In this document: piece by piece, positions 47,601-59,663 of the stretch
Layout of the letters: every line of letters begins with the position of its first letter
Numbering within the stretch: position 1 is the stretch's first letter
Source of the DNA: Diadema setosum
Taxonomy: Eukaryota; Echinodermata; Echinoidea; Diadematoida; Diadematidae
Length of the DNA: 64,000 nucleotides
Direction: 5' to 3'
Assembly: GCF_964275005.1 (NCBI RefSeq)
Contig: NC_092689.1
Location: 813,501-877,500 of the forward strand
Translations under genes and position numbers: made by a program
The notes under the pieces: generated by a model
What the model saw: the letters and a program-made list of their open reading frames with translations, nothing else
Database searches by the model: none
What the model was told of the DNA's origin: nothing

Positions 47601-50600
47601 TCAAGTATTTTCATATCGACACTATTATAATATAACACATTATGATAATCAATATGAGACGTTGAGTGTGTTGTAAAAATGAAGCAGCATTTCGACACAT
47701 ATTGTTGATTCTTATATCTAAATGACGACTACATTACTCTGTACATCTTTATCTACACACAGTATGCACATACCAGGCATATATATATACCTATATATAT
47801 ATATATATACACATACACAATTATATATGTATTATAAAACATTTTTCTAGGCCTCTGTATATGTATGGAAATACGTATCCTTGTGTGAATGCGTAACATT
47901 GTTTGTTTTAAGTTTTTCATATGGCTCTTTATTGAAAAGTATATAAATCAATGAGAATTTGGCAGATTGTAATCCCATAATGTTCCAAGAATATGATCAC
48001 GTGCAATACAATACTTACAATACAAACAAACAATACTTACTCCAACAGGAATATTTGTTTTGTTATGGCATAAGAATAAGGCCCTAAGATGGCATACTGG
48101 AACACACCAACTACTGTATACTGCATGTCATGAATAATTACCAAACAGACAAAGCAAAAGTCGGAATTGGGTTTCCGAAAGACTGGTAGATTCTTTTCCT
48201 CTTATTTTATAACTAAATAATGATGGAATTGCGGTGGAATGGTTCACCATTATTTCACCGTTTATTTCAAAGGTTGATTTTACAGTGTTTGTTCGCAATG
48301 CGGTGGAAGTAATTTCATTCTTCTCAAAAGACCTTTTAAAAAAGGGCAAACGACGCTCGTACAAAAAAGAAAGAAAGAGAAAATCATAGAAAAAATTCAC
48401 ACAATGTAGTATATGTCATCGACCGAGTGTGATAATGTCCTATTCAACTCGGTCAAAATATTCGTGGCTGGAGAGCCGTCACATTACTGTGTACCCGTGG
48501 GCTGTTGGTCGCCATTATTACCGCCCTCGCCCTCTCTCTCCCTTTCATGTCTCCCCCGTACATCAGGTCATTGTGTGATCAAAAAGCGCCCTGTTCAAGC
48601 TGCCTATGAACCCCAGTGGTTAGGTTGCTGCTGTATTTAGCATGCTACCCCGGAGATATTTGCATTACATTTCTGTAAATGCGAAACCTAACAGGCGGCC
48701 TGCAGGTGTGTTCAGGCAAAATGTCAGGACGTCCCAGGAAATTGCTTGGTTTCTTGATTTTGTTCTTCCTTTGTTTTGTCCGTGATTAAAACAGTTGTAT
48801 GTGAAAAATACATACGCTATAGATGTTTTTACTTTTAAGTTTTTTGAATGGCTAGAGGCAACAACATCACCCAAGCAGTATTATGACTATTTAATGGCCC
48901 CATAATCAAATTTCCCTCTCAAGGAAATGGTAAGAGAGAAATGTGATTTTTAAGATAACAATAACACAATGACCAATGTTGTTTTTGCTGTCTCTCACGC
49001 AGTCAAACTTTTGGATCGTTGTAAAATTCAATAATAGGACGCTATTTGTACAGTACAGTGTATATACAGAAAGTTTCTTTTTTCTGTAAAGACTTGATTT
49101 CGATGTAACTAAATTATCTTGCGTCTCGAAAAGGGCATAAGAGTATTTTAATGTCAACAATATGCAGGTGTATTCCACATTTTCTGCTACTTTTAAAGAA
49201 AATATACCACGAAAACATGTTTAGGATTTTTGTTACTTTTTTTTTTTGCCTCGTGGAAAATTATCAAATTTCGAAGTGGTTAAAAGGACCTATACATCAG
49301 TCTCTGTCTTTAACTAAATTCTGAATTTCAAGATTTCAATTTAAATGTTTGTCCATGAAATTAGTAACATATCTCTGCCGTTGATTTAAAACTGACTGTG
49401 ATTTAGTATTTTTATAGATCACATCTGGATAGAAGACACGAGGTATATCAAGACAAGAGGTATGGTACTCATGTTGATACTACTGAAGAATATTTAGAGA
49501 TATCTAGAAATATTGACGTTAGTTTTTTGTCTCTATAAGCACTCTATTATCAAAAGGAGAATCTGAAATAAAATCTAAATAAAACAACACATGAAATACA
49601 TAATAATGCACTTGGTACTGTATAAAGTTAAAGTTGGGAAAGGAGGGGTAGAGATAAGCGAAACAGAAAATGGCAGTATACACACACACACACACACACA
49701 CACTCACACACACACATATGTATGTATATATATATACATATGTATATATATTTTTCATTTCATAAAAATATGTCATTTTATTTGAATACATATTATGTAC
49801 ATATCTATATACATATATAATGGAGATAGATGTTGATATTTGATAAAAAGACGAAGACGGTCAGAGTGAAGTCGTGGACTTTTAAAAGGAACATCACTAC
49901 ATATTCAAGTGCGTTGGTAATATGATAGTAATAAAGCAACAAAAATCAAAATTTTTATATTAAGGTTGGACATATAATGACACGTTATCGCATTGTTTTT
50001 GAAAGGACAATTTCACCTTCATAGACATGTGGGTTGAGTGAATGCAGCATTATTAGTAGAACACATCAGTGAGAGTTTGAGGAAAATCGGACAATCCGTT
50101 CAAAAGTTATGAATTTTTGAAGTTTCTGCTCACTCAGGGCTGGGTGAGAAGACTACTATAGCTTGTGACGTCACATATGTACAACGATATAAAGAAAGAA
50201 TAAAGAAAATTCAACATATTTTCACTTTACTCGCATAACAAAAGAACACATGACTTCTCTCTTTCAGAAGGCAGGGGGAATAATATTACCCTTAATAAAG
50301 TATGGCAGTAAAAAGTCGAAGGAAATAAATGTGCACTTTATTCAAAAAGTGAAGTTTTGTGAAATTCTTTTTTTTTTCTTTATATCGTTGTACGCATATG
50401 ACAACATACACTGTAGTATTTTTCTCATCCAGCAGTGACTGCGCAAATACTTTAAAAATTCATAACTTTTGAACGGATTGTCCGATTTTCACCAAACGTT
50501 CACTGATATGTTCTACTAATATTGTTGCATTCACTGAGTCAATCAACATGTTATTATGAAGGTGGACTTGTCCTTTAGGTTTAATATCATGGAAGCTCTA

Positions 50601-51442
50601 AAAGTGAGAAAGAACTCAGTAAAGTTGACATCGTAGTTACAGGGATTTTCAGTTGCTACAAACATGATTTTTATTTCCAAATCAATTTTTTCCAAAATTA
50701 TGAGACGATGATATCGTCACCTCATCTAAATTGTGGTTGCAGCTGACAGCACCGTTTCGTTAAAAGATAAAATGATAATAACTTTAAAACTCCACAACGT
50801 AGTTACAATGATGTCCGATTTTCTTACAGACCTATTTCATTCTCCGTGTCTGTTTTTACTCTAATTGTAAATCCTCATTTGACTTGAGGTACCATTCCAT
50901 TGCAGTCTTCGGAAGTTGATATAGGTTTGTTTGTTTGTTTGTTTGTTTTTTTTTTATCTGCACTGTACACTGAATGAACTTGATTGCCGGGCACAATAGA
51001 TTTGGCACATCAATGGTATTTGATTTAAAACATATACACATTTTCAAGGTTGCTCTTTAAAAAAAAAAAAGAGAAATGTTGACTTTGGAGTTTTATCATT
51101 GTCGAAGCATTTCAAAGTAACAGTCGAAATATCTGGTTTAATTCGATGTCAGATTATGACAACTGACTTCAACAGAGGTTTTTAAGGATAAGTTTTATCT
51201 TATAATTGTGAGATAATGCATAGAACATCATATTTTCGAGTTCGTTTCAACATTTTACGTATTTCATTTATCCGAACTGCAAATCATACGTGAAATCAAG
51301 GTGTGAACATAAAAATTAACAAATATGACCTATTGATGAGATGTTGCGTTGACTGTAATTCCATTTCTCTTTTTATACATGTTTTTACCCAATTCTCAAT
51401 CATACATTATTTTATCAATCAAAAGTTCTATCTATCTATCTA

Positions 51443-51510
<68 letters not shown>

Positions 51511-52035
51511 CATGTGTCATGCTTGATAAAGTACATACAACCTCCATTATGTACAATTTAATATCCATGATATAGCGATAATACATGCACCGATTATCCC
51601 AACACAGGTGATTAAATTTTCTTTAAAATTCGTCCTTCCTCTTTGCTCTCTTGCTCCAAGGTCTATCAAAAACATAGGAAATATAAAATCACTCAAACGG
51701 AGATTGATATTACCGCAAAGTACACTCAGGGTTAGATCATCTCTCTTTTTCGTCTGTCCAGGATAGGAATGGAGCTGGGGAAGAGGTTTTTCACGATCTG
51801 AATGCAACACCTGAGGATATTTATTCTTCATTGTTGAGTTCGAAACCACGATGAAAGTTTAGAAGTACTTTGACTCTGACAAGATGTACTGGTGACCAGC
51901 ACTGCACATTTTCTAGCCTTCGATGTGTTGACATAATGTATTATTGCAACTCGTTGGCAGTGATCGTGCGAGGTAAGAACGTGATACGAAGGAGACATTC
52001 CCGCTGTGTCGTCCTTACAACCAATTCTTTCCCTT

Positions 52036-52066
<31 letters not shown>

Positions 52067-53531
52067 ACCAAAGTCTTACCCTCACCTTCCTTAACATCTT
52101 TTCACATTCCCTTAAACGTTTTCAGCGACTCCCAATAATAACATCCTCATATTTCATTCTTATTCACATCCACACAATTTAAATTGCTCTCCTCAAATGG
52201 CATGTTTAAAGCTCTCGGAGATGAATAGATCACGAAGTCTAATGCACACTTGTTATCCTTCAAAATCAGACCATGAAATCAGATCTTACAAGTTGGCGCT
52301 TCTTTTAAAGGTAAAAAATCGCTCATCTCAAGGTGTTTGTTTTGAATACAATGTTGTCTCCTTGCTTTGGATGGTTAAATATTGGGTAATTAGACATGAG
52401 CTTTGCTTACACAGATAGCACCCATGCCATTTGGTTAAATGTGCCATCGTCCAGCAATGATTGCAAGTCACGTGACAACTACCGACGCAAAGATGAATCT
52501 GCTGGACGTTAGTTCATCATCCATTTATCATCTGTCAATTTTAGGTGCATCTTCTAAGGATAAAAATGTATATTTTCTTTGCTATCGATCAATCGAATAG
52601 GCCTTCGTTACCTGTTATTAATCTTGCAAAACAAAATGATAATTTTAATGATTTAAAACATAACTCTCCAAACATAACTTTGTATTTTGCCGGTATACAT
52701 GTATAACCTTTTATTTGTTAAACATTATCTATTATGTAAAGTCGAATACATGCCTATGTTATTTTTTTTTTATTCATTTTGTGTTATGTTAGCTGAAAAA
52801 AAAAAGGAAGAATGAAATAAAATAAAAAAATGAATAAAAAGAAACCTAAGATGATAAGGTAACCTGGGTCTAAATGTTCTGAACCATCGATTTTTATTAT
52901 ATTCCTATGCCTGGTGACACCAGCGATCAGCGTGCCTGATTCTTACTGACAATTACCTGTGTATGTGACCATGATGTATCTCTGCTTTACAGTATAACCT
53001 AAGTCTGGGCCACAGTCGTTCTACTGGTCTCGATTCAGCGGTTGCACTAGCCATGATCTGACATTTGTAGGCCGGATCTACCCTCCAGTCTCAAGAATGA
53101 AGTTAATCAAAGTTTAGTTTGCATTAAAAGGTTTTCAGTATGTTTTGGTTATTCGAGAACTTGTTTTCCCTACGTTTGACAGAATACATCGTTATTTTCT
53201 TATAATTTTGACATCTCTAGGGTTTCTTTCAATGCCATTTCGTAACTTTGGTTCATGATTGCTGAATGAAAACGCATCAGAGACAACTACAAAGATACCG
53301 ACGTCGGCTTCGATGTCATTGTCAACTTCGATTTCAGTATCGAAACAATGTTTACGAATACTCACCATTCTCGTCGACGTTGCGATGGAGCTGGGTAGCA
53401 ATGAAGTAGTCTAGCTTCCTGACGTACTTGCCGAGATTGTGCCATCCGTCAACGAAGGTCGGGAAATTTGGCGGAGGATCAATCTTCTCGTAGAAATTGA
53501 GCACGACAGCGTAATTGTTGTTCCCAGACAT
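35436..53531 (-). CDS. ABM-like (dimeric alpha-beta barrel) two-part protein, complete coding sequence
   Basis: Joins 53531-53366, 37489-37349, 36493-36402 and 35765-35436: 729 bases, 242 residues plus TAG, phases consistent throughout. Residues 7-108 (YAVVLNFYEKID ... DGWHNLGKYVRKLDYFIATQ, then LHRNVD, RYKYMNFATFND) follow the antibiotic-biosynthesis-monooxygenase pattern: a beta strand, a W-containing helix, a 'GFIATQLHR' strand, then 'RYxxxNxAxW'. Residues 125-242 start with another strand-like ESCFLISSFKVTTD and include WALYRRFTPAVPFQPFDLVF and AHTGLYVID; this may be a second, degenerate barrel half, making an internal pseudo-dimer (inference). No signal peptide or membrane segment. ABM folds include quinone-forming oxygenases and heme-degrading enzymes, but no reaction can be assigned. 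An in-frame ATG at 53606 would add 25 residues; 53531 is preferred because MSGNNNYAVV starts just before the domain. Confidence 0.72.
36402..36493 (-). CDS. ABM-like gene coding exon 3
   Basis: 92 bp, acceptor ACTCACAG, donor GTGAGC. Encodes GYHETKTSDGPVAPDLPAKT then ESCFLISSFK. Phase 1 in, 0 out. Confidence 0.75.
37349..37489 (-). CDS. ABM-like gene coding exon 2, followed by a GC donor
   Basis: 141 bp, acceptor AATGCAG. Encodes GRYKYMNFATFNDTNEM through ESHGPPGLQTNYP. Only the GC donor G|GCAAGT at 37348-37343 keeps the frame into exon 3 (phase 1); the GT four bases away would shift it. GCAAGT is the usual strong context of GC-AG introns. Confidence 0.72.
37690..37875 (+). mobile_element. 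LINE 3' end with (ATC)n tail
   Basis: A STFKFKLKTC-like peptide (typical extreme C-terminus of L2/CR1-type RT proteins) is followed by ACACTTTGTGGGAGCTGGGC, GGTGCTATATAAATGC and a (ATC)n tail near 37845-37872. Lies in ABM-like intron 1, strongly 5'-truncated. Confidence 0.6.
38480..38640 (+). mobile_element. Short retroelement 3' end with (TATC)n tail
   Basis: CTGCTATGTACTTTCCCTTT then GATGAAATAAACC runs directly into (TATC)n at 38578-38638, the layout of a LINE 3' end. Only the tail end is recognisable. Confidence 0.4.
44545..45200 (-). mobile_element. L2/CR1-like LINE 3' fragment, minus strand, (TTGAA)n tail
   Basis: Read on the minus strand, a C-terminal RT-protein pattern (CPSTKLKQTLRHTGPVF, then LFKKQYKRHLLSFYQ) precedes a 3' UTR ending AATAAACGAATTGAATTGAA at 44574-44545. 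Same tail type as the LINE at 14050-15888, but the 3' UTR differs. Frameshifted and 5'-truncated. Confidence 0.65.
45835..46290. repeat. Decayed relative of the 50.0-kb palindromic element
   Basis: GAGTCAATGCAGAAGTATTAG, CATCAGTGAAGTTTGAGGAAA and CAGACAATCCGTT match the left half of 50002-50576, and AACAGATTGTCCGAATTTCT with ATTAATATTCACCTTC matches its right half; many substitutions. Confidence 0.65.
46380..46571 (+). mobile_element. LINE-type 3' end with (TTGAA)n tail
   Basis: ATATGGAAATAAAATCATTT runs into eight TTGAA units at 46532-46571. The layout matches the L2-type tails at 15870 and 44560. Upstream limit uncertain. Confidence 0.5.
49680..49760. repeat. (CA)n then (TA)n microsatellite
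   Basis: CA run at 49680-49716 followed by TATGTATGTATATATATACA-like sequence. Confidence 0.9.
50002..50576. mobile_element. ~575-bp palindromic MITE
   Basis: Termini AAAGGACAATTTCACCTTCA and its near-complement at the right end form 22-bp inverted repeats. A second inverted pair lies further in (AAATCGGACAATCCGTTCAA near 50091 against GAACGGATTGTCCGATTTTC near 50471). The centre is AT-rich and non-coding. Confidence 0.8.
51430..51506. repeat. (ATCT)n/(TA)n microsatellite
   Basis: Short ATCT run followed by an interrupted TA run. Confidence 0.92.
53366..53531 (-). CDS. ABM-like gene coding exon 1
   Basis: ATG at 53531, donor GTGAGT at 53365-53360. Encodes MSGNNNYAVVLNFYEKIDPP through ATQLHRNVDEN, leaving one base of Gly. 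Codons are GC-rich at the third position compared with surrounding DNA. Confidence 0.78.
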
Positions 53532-54560
53532 ATTTACTGCTGAACGTCTGAGGGGGGTTTGTGAAAAAGAACGTGGACACGTCGGAGTGGCGGACGTAAA
53601 ATTCAAAGACTCGTGGAAGGAACCAACGCAGCGAGAACAATGATGTGGCTAGTCTTCCGACTACCGAGTTACTCCTGCGTATATAGCTAGTAGTGTTGAA
53701 ACGAATGTAAAATCATGTGCGTTCGTGAATCGAACGCAGACCTCATCCCAAATGTTTCGCGCCTCACATGCGATTAGCATTCGTGTCGCGGTGACGAAAA
53801 CTGCAGATTGATTATCACTTTTGTGTTGGGATGCGGGTGTCGCCAAAAGCTCGTGTCAATCGTGTGTGGTGAGCAATCGTGCGCACGCACAGAGCACGCA
53901 CAATTTGGCAGACAATGCCTAGGCATCCGCCTGGAGCAAAACAGAGCATTTCTATCCATTGCCTAGAAAGATGGGAGTGCGCACAGAGTGTGAGGTTATT
54001 GGAATATTGACAGGTAAGAGGAAGGGGCGGAAGAGAGGTTACTATCTTTCTTGTGCTTGCTGTTTTTGTTTGAAACTGTGTGTGCGTAAGTGCGTGTGCG
54101 TCATACAAGTGACACAGCAAAGAATATCCAACACTACCAACGACAATCTGAAGTTAAGGTGATTAATATAACAATATCGTATTTAAGGCATCGTGTCCTC
54201 CTGGTAAGCGAGTTTCCTGTGGTGACCATGGCCAGATATTACCATCGTCAGTAATTTTATTAGTCTAGATTAATGTCTGTCTCAATCTGAACTTGATATC
54301 TGAATGATATATATGATATATTCAATGAATTATGTGTATTATAACTCCATGCTTTTGAATTACCAATGATATGGTAGCATGATGCGTAGGGTACACTCTC
54401 AACAGCAATAACAAAGCATTCCCCTTTCCCGACACGCCCTAATCCTGAGCAATATTCAACCTCCTCGACATCCTGAAACACGATACGTGAATGGTTGCCA
54501 TCCGCTCCTCATTCCTCCTCCTCCACGCATGCTCCCATCACCTCCCCCCCCCCCCCTCCC

Positions 54561-54639
54561 TCGGGCTCCTTGACGACATTTCATGATGTCGACGATGCGG
54601 GGATTGATCTCGAACCAATTGGAGTACTCCTCTTCCATC
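54561..54639 (-). CDS. Orphan exon-like segment, unknown gene
   Basis: After the acceptor-like CGCCTACAG, G ATG then GAA GAG GAG TAC TCC AAT encodes MEEEYSNWFEINPRIVDIMK followed by CRQGAR. Third positions are mostly G/C, unlike the neighbouring DNA. No good donor is visible before a run of G at 54548; a GTGATG beyond the run is possible. I do not recognise the peptide. It could be an exon of an unmodelled gene or a decayed copy. Confidence 0.28.
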
Positions 54640-55264
54640 CTGTAGGCGAGTATACATGTAATCATCAATCACCAATAAGCGATCTAAACGACATGAAAGC
54701 AGACTGGACTATGCAGTTTAGCCAGGGAGGTGGAAAGAGATGTTATCCGGCTTCCTACCCGAGTCCCTGGTTCAGCATGCCATGCACAGAAACTTGCTCT
54801 ATTCATTCCGTTCTATTTTGATTTTTGTGTATTTGACTCGTTTGAAGTAGGCATACATAGGTGCATTGATGCAAAAAAAAAAAAAGAAGAAGAAAAGAAA
54901 CAGGGAATATTCGCGCACAATGAATGGGGGATTATCACTGGTCATGAAGTACAAAAGTTAAGATAATCTAGTGCTTAGAGCGCAGAGTTAAAAATGTCAC
55001 TTTTTAATCATAATTAAACGCATCAAGATCAGGTAAATGATACAATCCAGAGTTAACGTTCGTAAATTGAACTGAACATCCACGATCTGCGTGTATGTGT
55101 GTAAGTGTGTATACATGTAATATGTGTGTGGGTGTGAGCGTGCGCCTTTGTGCAGGAAAATGACAAAAATGAAATATGATTTGATGGGGGGGGGGGGGGG
55201 CCGGGGGAAGAAGCAAATCTTACGACGTGTGGGTCCCTAAACAAAGAAAACAAAAAGAGAAATA

Positions 55265-55266
<2 letters not shown>

Positions 55267-55315
<49 letters not shown>
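55267..55315. repeat. (TA)n microsatellite
   Basis: Ends exactly where the 55316 inverted repeat begins. Confidence 0.93.
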
Positions 55316-55319
<4 letters not shown>

Positions 55320-55573
55320 TATAATTAGTATTCCACGGGAGACGTAGCTTCTTCTTTCTATTTCCTTTATTTTGTGTTCGAGCTTTGTAGCGATGTTATT
55401 TCACATACATGTACATGTAAGTCATGTTATAAATATCGCTGGCAGTGGCACATTTGTCATACTGTTTGTCTGTATAGATCCTGACGAAGGCCGACACGGG
55501 CGAGAGCTCGAACATAAAATAAGGGAAACAGGAAGAAGAAGCTACGTCTCCCGTGAAATACTAATTATACTGT
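55316..55573 (+). mobile_element. Penelope-like terminal fragment with 69-bp inverted repeats
   Basis: Arms 55316-55384 and 55505-55573 are inverted copies with several mismatches (ACAGTATAATTAGTATT...). Just inside the right arm, CTGACGAAGGCC...GGGCGAGAGCTC at 55481-55508 resembles the hammerhead core CUGANGA-stem-GAAA. Penelope-like retroelements are known to carry hammerhead motifs in their terminal repeats. No RT or GIY-YIG ORF is visible here, so the family call rests on the motif. Confidence 0.45.
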
Positions 55574-56204
55574 CTTACGCCTATATCTAGTGTCTCCACG
55601 ACCTGAAAGTTTAAACGTTGGCACAACATTTCTTGCATATACATTGTATAGTGTGAAAGGTGTGTTTTCAGTTGCTAAACCCCTGGGTCGTGGCATCTTA
55701 GGATTGTGTAGGTGCGTACGTACCTATAGATTTTGTTTTTCCCTTCCTGTACCCGTTAATGCTGTCAAACACACTATTATACATATGTTTTTGGTTAAGA
55801 ATGCTACTCATATGCTCTCTTTTTTTTTGTGCCTATGTTCAGTTTATTTATACATACACTCCTCAATTTAATCACTATTATGATTTTTATTAATTGCCGT
55901 TATTGTTTATATGGTTGCCTGTCTTCACATGTGTGTGGAGACTTGCAAGTGTGTATGTTCGTACATATTTGTATCTATATGTACATGTGTGCGCGCAGAT
56001 GTTTAGTTATACATGTTTGTACGTGTTTATATGTTTGCTTGTTTGTGATTGTATGTTATAAGATTGACGCATTACACTCCTATTAGTATTGTTATTTTCT
56101 GCTATATCTGCCTCTATCATTGTCGTTATTATTTTCACTATTGTCTTGATCATCATCATTATTTTTTTAAATATAATATCCATGTTATGTATTTGTCCGA
56201 TTTG

Positions 56205-56290
56205 TCCTCAGTCTTGATAAAGGGCAGGGCCCGAAAGCTCAAGAAGTAAAATCAAATTGTGAGGATTCAAAAGCTACGTCTACAGCCTCT
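56205..56290 (+). mobile_element. Second Penelope-like terminal fragment
   Basis: CTTGATAAAGGGCAGGGCCC followed by GAAAGCTC, then AAGCTACGTCTAC and CTTCTT blocks, parallels 55481-55555. Stem GGGC/GCCC and GAAA are intact; the first core segment deviates from CUGANGA. Confidence 0.4.
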
Positions 56291-59200
56291 TCTTTATTCT
56301 CACCTAGAGCGACAAATATATACATGTACCTAGAAAAGTGGCAAATTCACTTGTTTTCTGGTGTCCCACTGTAAAGCGAGGATGTTGTCGTGTTTCTTTC
56401 AGAGACCTGACATTATCAGGGAAATATATATACTTCTTGCATTCACTACTCATACCTTATTGTCAACTGTCCAACTCATGTTCAACGTCATTCAACGTCA
56501 GAGGGCGGTATACTACTAGTACCAGCCGCTACCACCGGCACTAATGGGCTCACACGGGTAAATAATTCCCCATAGAGACGTGTGTTAAAATTGAAATTTC
56601 AAAAAATTCTGTAAAATAGCTGGGAGAAATGAGGTGTTTCATCTTCACTAGCCTGAATAAGTGAGATATACCCTTTCATCCATCAAATTTCCAGGGTGGG
56701 TTCTTCTGCTCTAATTCTGTCCAAGGGTCCGCAAAGCCAGACTATAAGTTCTTGTCACTCAGAAAATCACCTATTTTCCGTACACGTACCCAATGAAATA
56801 TAGTCCCCTCAAATTCCATCAGAGAAGCTTTCATCTTCCAACCAAAATGCAGTTTGTAGAGGAATTCATACTCAATGTCTACAGCTATTCAGTTTTTTTG
56901 CCAAACGACATCATTGATTTTTAATTATTTTTTTTCTTCATTTATTTTGGTATCTTTGGTACGAATTTGTGAAGGGGTCTGGGACAGTCCATTTTATTTA
57001 CAGGTGTGAGCCCTAATACGCCAAACGTCTGTGTGTATGTGTGTGTGTGTATGTGTGTGCGTTGTGCGTGTTGCGTGTGTGCCTGTCTGTCTGTCTGTCC
57101 CACCTCCCTGCTCTCTGTCCTCACTCTCTCACATTCACATACTTAAGTTGAGGTGCTCGCCCGATGTCTCTCTCAATAAGCCAGTTCGTAGTTTCACTTT
57201 GCGCATGAGCAGAAGATAATACAATGTATTGTACATGTACTAACAATATTTACTGATTATTCGTGCAATCCTTAGAAACGTTGCTTGCCAGCAAATCCAC
57301 ATGGAAAAAACACCTAGTATTCGGCAATAATAATTACAAAATGTTTGTTAAGACGTTCAATGCAAAAAAAAAAAAAAAATGAAACGCCTGCTTCTCAAAT
57401 TGTTAATTGACGAGACCATTCTGGTCACATGGTCTAAGTAAATTTCTTGTTTGTTTGGATATGAATTTCATTAATTGCTACGTTGGGCAAACTTATGCAT
57501 TATGTCGCTTTGAAAACGAGTGAAGTGCCTCACTAAATGAGAAAAAAAAGAAAGGGCATTTCGTACAAAGCTCTGCAAATGAGTTGATTACGAACTGGCT
57601 TATTGAAAGCAGCAAAACGACTCAAATCACTACAGTGTACCAGGAAATCTCACTGCATAATATTCACAGGTTGAGCTTGTGTTTACACATGTTATGACAC
57701 AGAAGATGACAAACATAGGTTTACATACATCATAACTTAACAATTATTCAATAGCAGTAACAAAATCACTCGAGGAATAAGAATAGATCACATCGCTATA
57801 ATACAACAACACTCTGACATCTGCAACAAGGTTATCACTAACACAAAGCAACATCAACACGACAATATACGTACTGTCACAATGTGAACAGTTTTCAAAA
57901 TTGCGTGTGCTAGGAAAGCTAAGCGTATATTCTCTTAGCAAAAGCTTTGTGCATACAGTATATAGATTTGTTTTACTCATTTGATTTTTCCAATCCCACA
58001 TTACGCAACTTCGACAGACTGTGGGCGATACATTTTGGAACTACGATTCGTTAACAATCAGTTGATTGGTTGAAACAGGCGATGACGCGGCATCGTTGTT
58101 ACAAAAACTACTGCATGTTTGATTGGCAGTGCCAATGTTTGTGCATATACCAATATAAAATAATGAACAAAAAAGTCTTCCTTGAGTTAAACGTAGTCAT
58201 ATAAGCTATGAGTTTGGCAAGATGATACAGTAGTGTAATAATAAAGTGCAAAGCAAAATTCATTTACAAAACACATAAAAAACAGTACCAATCATCAACC
58301 CATCATCCATGCATCAGGCGAACTCCGTTATTACGAGATACTCGTTATGACGACGTTCTTTTTAAAAGGATGCGTTCTTTCTATTAAAGCGTTTCTTTCT
58401 GAAATAGTTCATAACGCTACATGATGATTTGTGCGCATATTAAGGCATTAATATCTAGTCGACATCACGATACATGTTTATGTTTTCTTCAGTTTATTGA
58501 TTCTTGACTTATATCATGAATGTGAGAACGATAATCCTATAAACGCACTCTCCAGATTTGGATGCATTTCAACTTTCCATCCCTTGTGCCATGACCACGA
58601 TTATTACATGGAATGAGAGTCACTTATTGTGTCATATTGTTCGGATAAGTGTTCAGCTTGATGATAGTGCATCACCTCTGAGATAAAGTTTCATTTGATA
58701 CAAAAAAGTCTTGTTATCATTAGTCGTGATTTTCAAGGAAGAGCGTCAAATCTCTACAAATAATTTCAAAGATTAGCGTCCCGATCTTTCCGAAAGCCTC
58801 TTTGCAGACTATTTTGTCGGCGACAGCTGTGAGGAGCTCTGTTATGGGTCAGCCAAATGCTACGCATTACCAGTAAAGGGACACAAACAATGACATCAAG
58901 TGTGTAAGGATGTATTGTTTTCAACGTGTGTCTGTTGGAATCGAACTACACTGTATATATAAACTTTAAGAAACTAACTTTCAGACAGAAGATTTTCATT
59001 TCAAGTACTGATCAAAATACCACTCATATCATGACTGTGAGCACTTCCGCGCCCCAAGCCAGGCTCCCGGGAGATAATCCTCGATTGATGCTGCTGCTCC
59101 ACATGCGTTCTCTCACTACATTGTACAAGTCTTTAGTATACGTGTACTTTTGGTCTACGAGTCACACCGCGTGGTTGCTTAATATCTCACTATAAAACTT

Positions 59201-59657
59201 CATCTTCGGCAAGCTTGGGCTAGACTTCAATCCCACAGGTAACTGTAAACAAAAACACATACTACATCACATCGTGTTGATGCTGCAATGATTACGTTTT
59301 CAAAACTTTTTTTTTTAACTTACATAATACTGTATTTACACGGTACAATAGATATCCTGATATTTTAGACTGACATTTCTTCATTCATAAATAATGTCAG
59401 CAGATCAAACATTCTCGTTGTTGTTGTTGTTTTTTTTTTAGATAACGTCTCACATAGATGAAAAAGCTGTATGAATAACCGATATAATTGTTATAGTGCT
59501 CACAATATATACATTTCTGGAAAATGCTATGAGTAGGATACACTGTTTCTTTGGACATCATTTTGATCACCCTTCCATTGATGCTTTCGAGCAACAGACA
59601 TAATTAGAGAAATATATACTGTATTCACGACACCAAAATAATATTCGTACCACATAT

Positions 59658-59663
59658 TTTATT
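59658..59663 (-). terminator. Candidate polyadenylation signal for the SSAT-like gene
   Basis: AATAAA on the minus strand about 580 bases past the stop at 60245. Confidence 0.35.

Larger units (their letters stand above)
37490..53365. other. ABM-like gene intron 1 (15.9 kb)
   Basis: Large intron full of repeats: LINE ends at 37690-37875, 38480-38640, 44545-45200 and 46380-46571; palindromic elements at 45835-46290 and 50002-50576; AT/CA microsatellites at 47780, 49680 and 51430. GC-richer patches near 41140-41420, 42340-42710, 43400-43720 and 48460-48640 hold no recognised exon and might be regulatory. From 39 to 44 kb I see no repeat or gene I can name. Confidence 0.6.

Noticed and set aside
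54364-54472. Possible second exon (DVEEVEYCSGLG...) with acceptor TTTCAG and GTAATT donor
   Set aside because: Splice-like ends but codon use is not coding-like and the peptide is unfamiliar; not enough to call.
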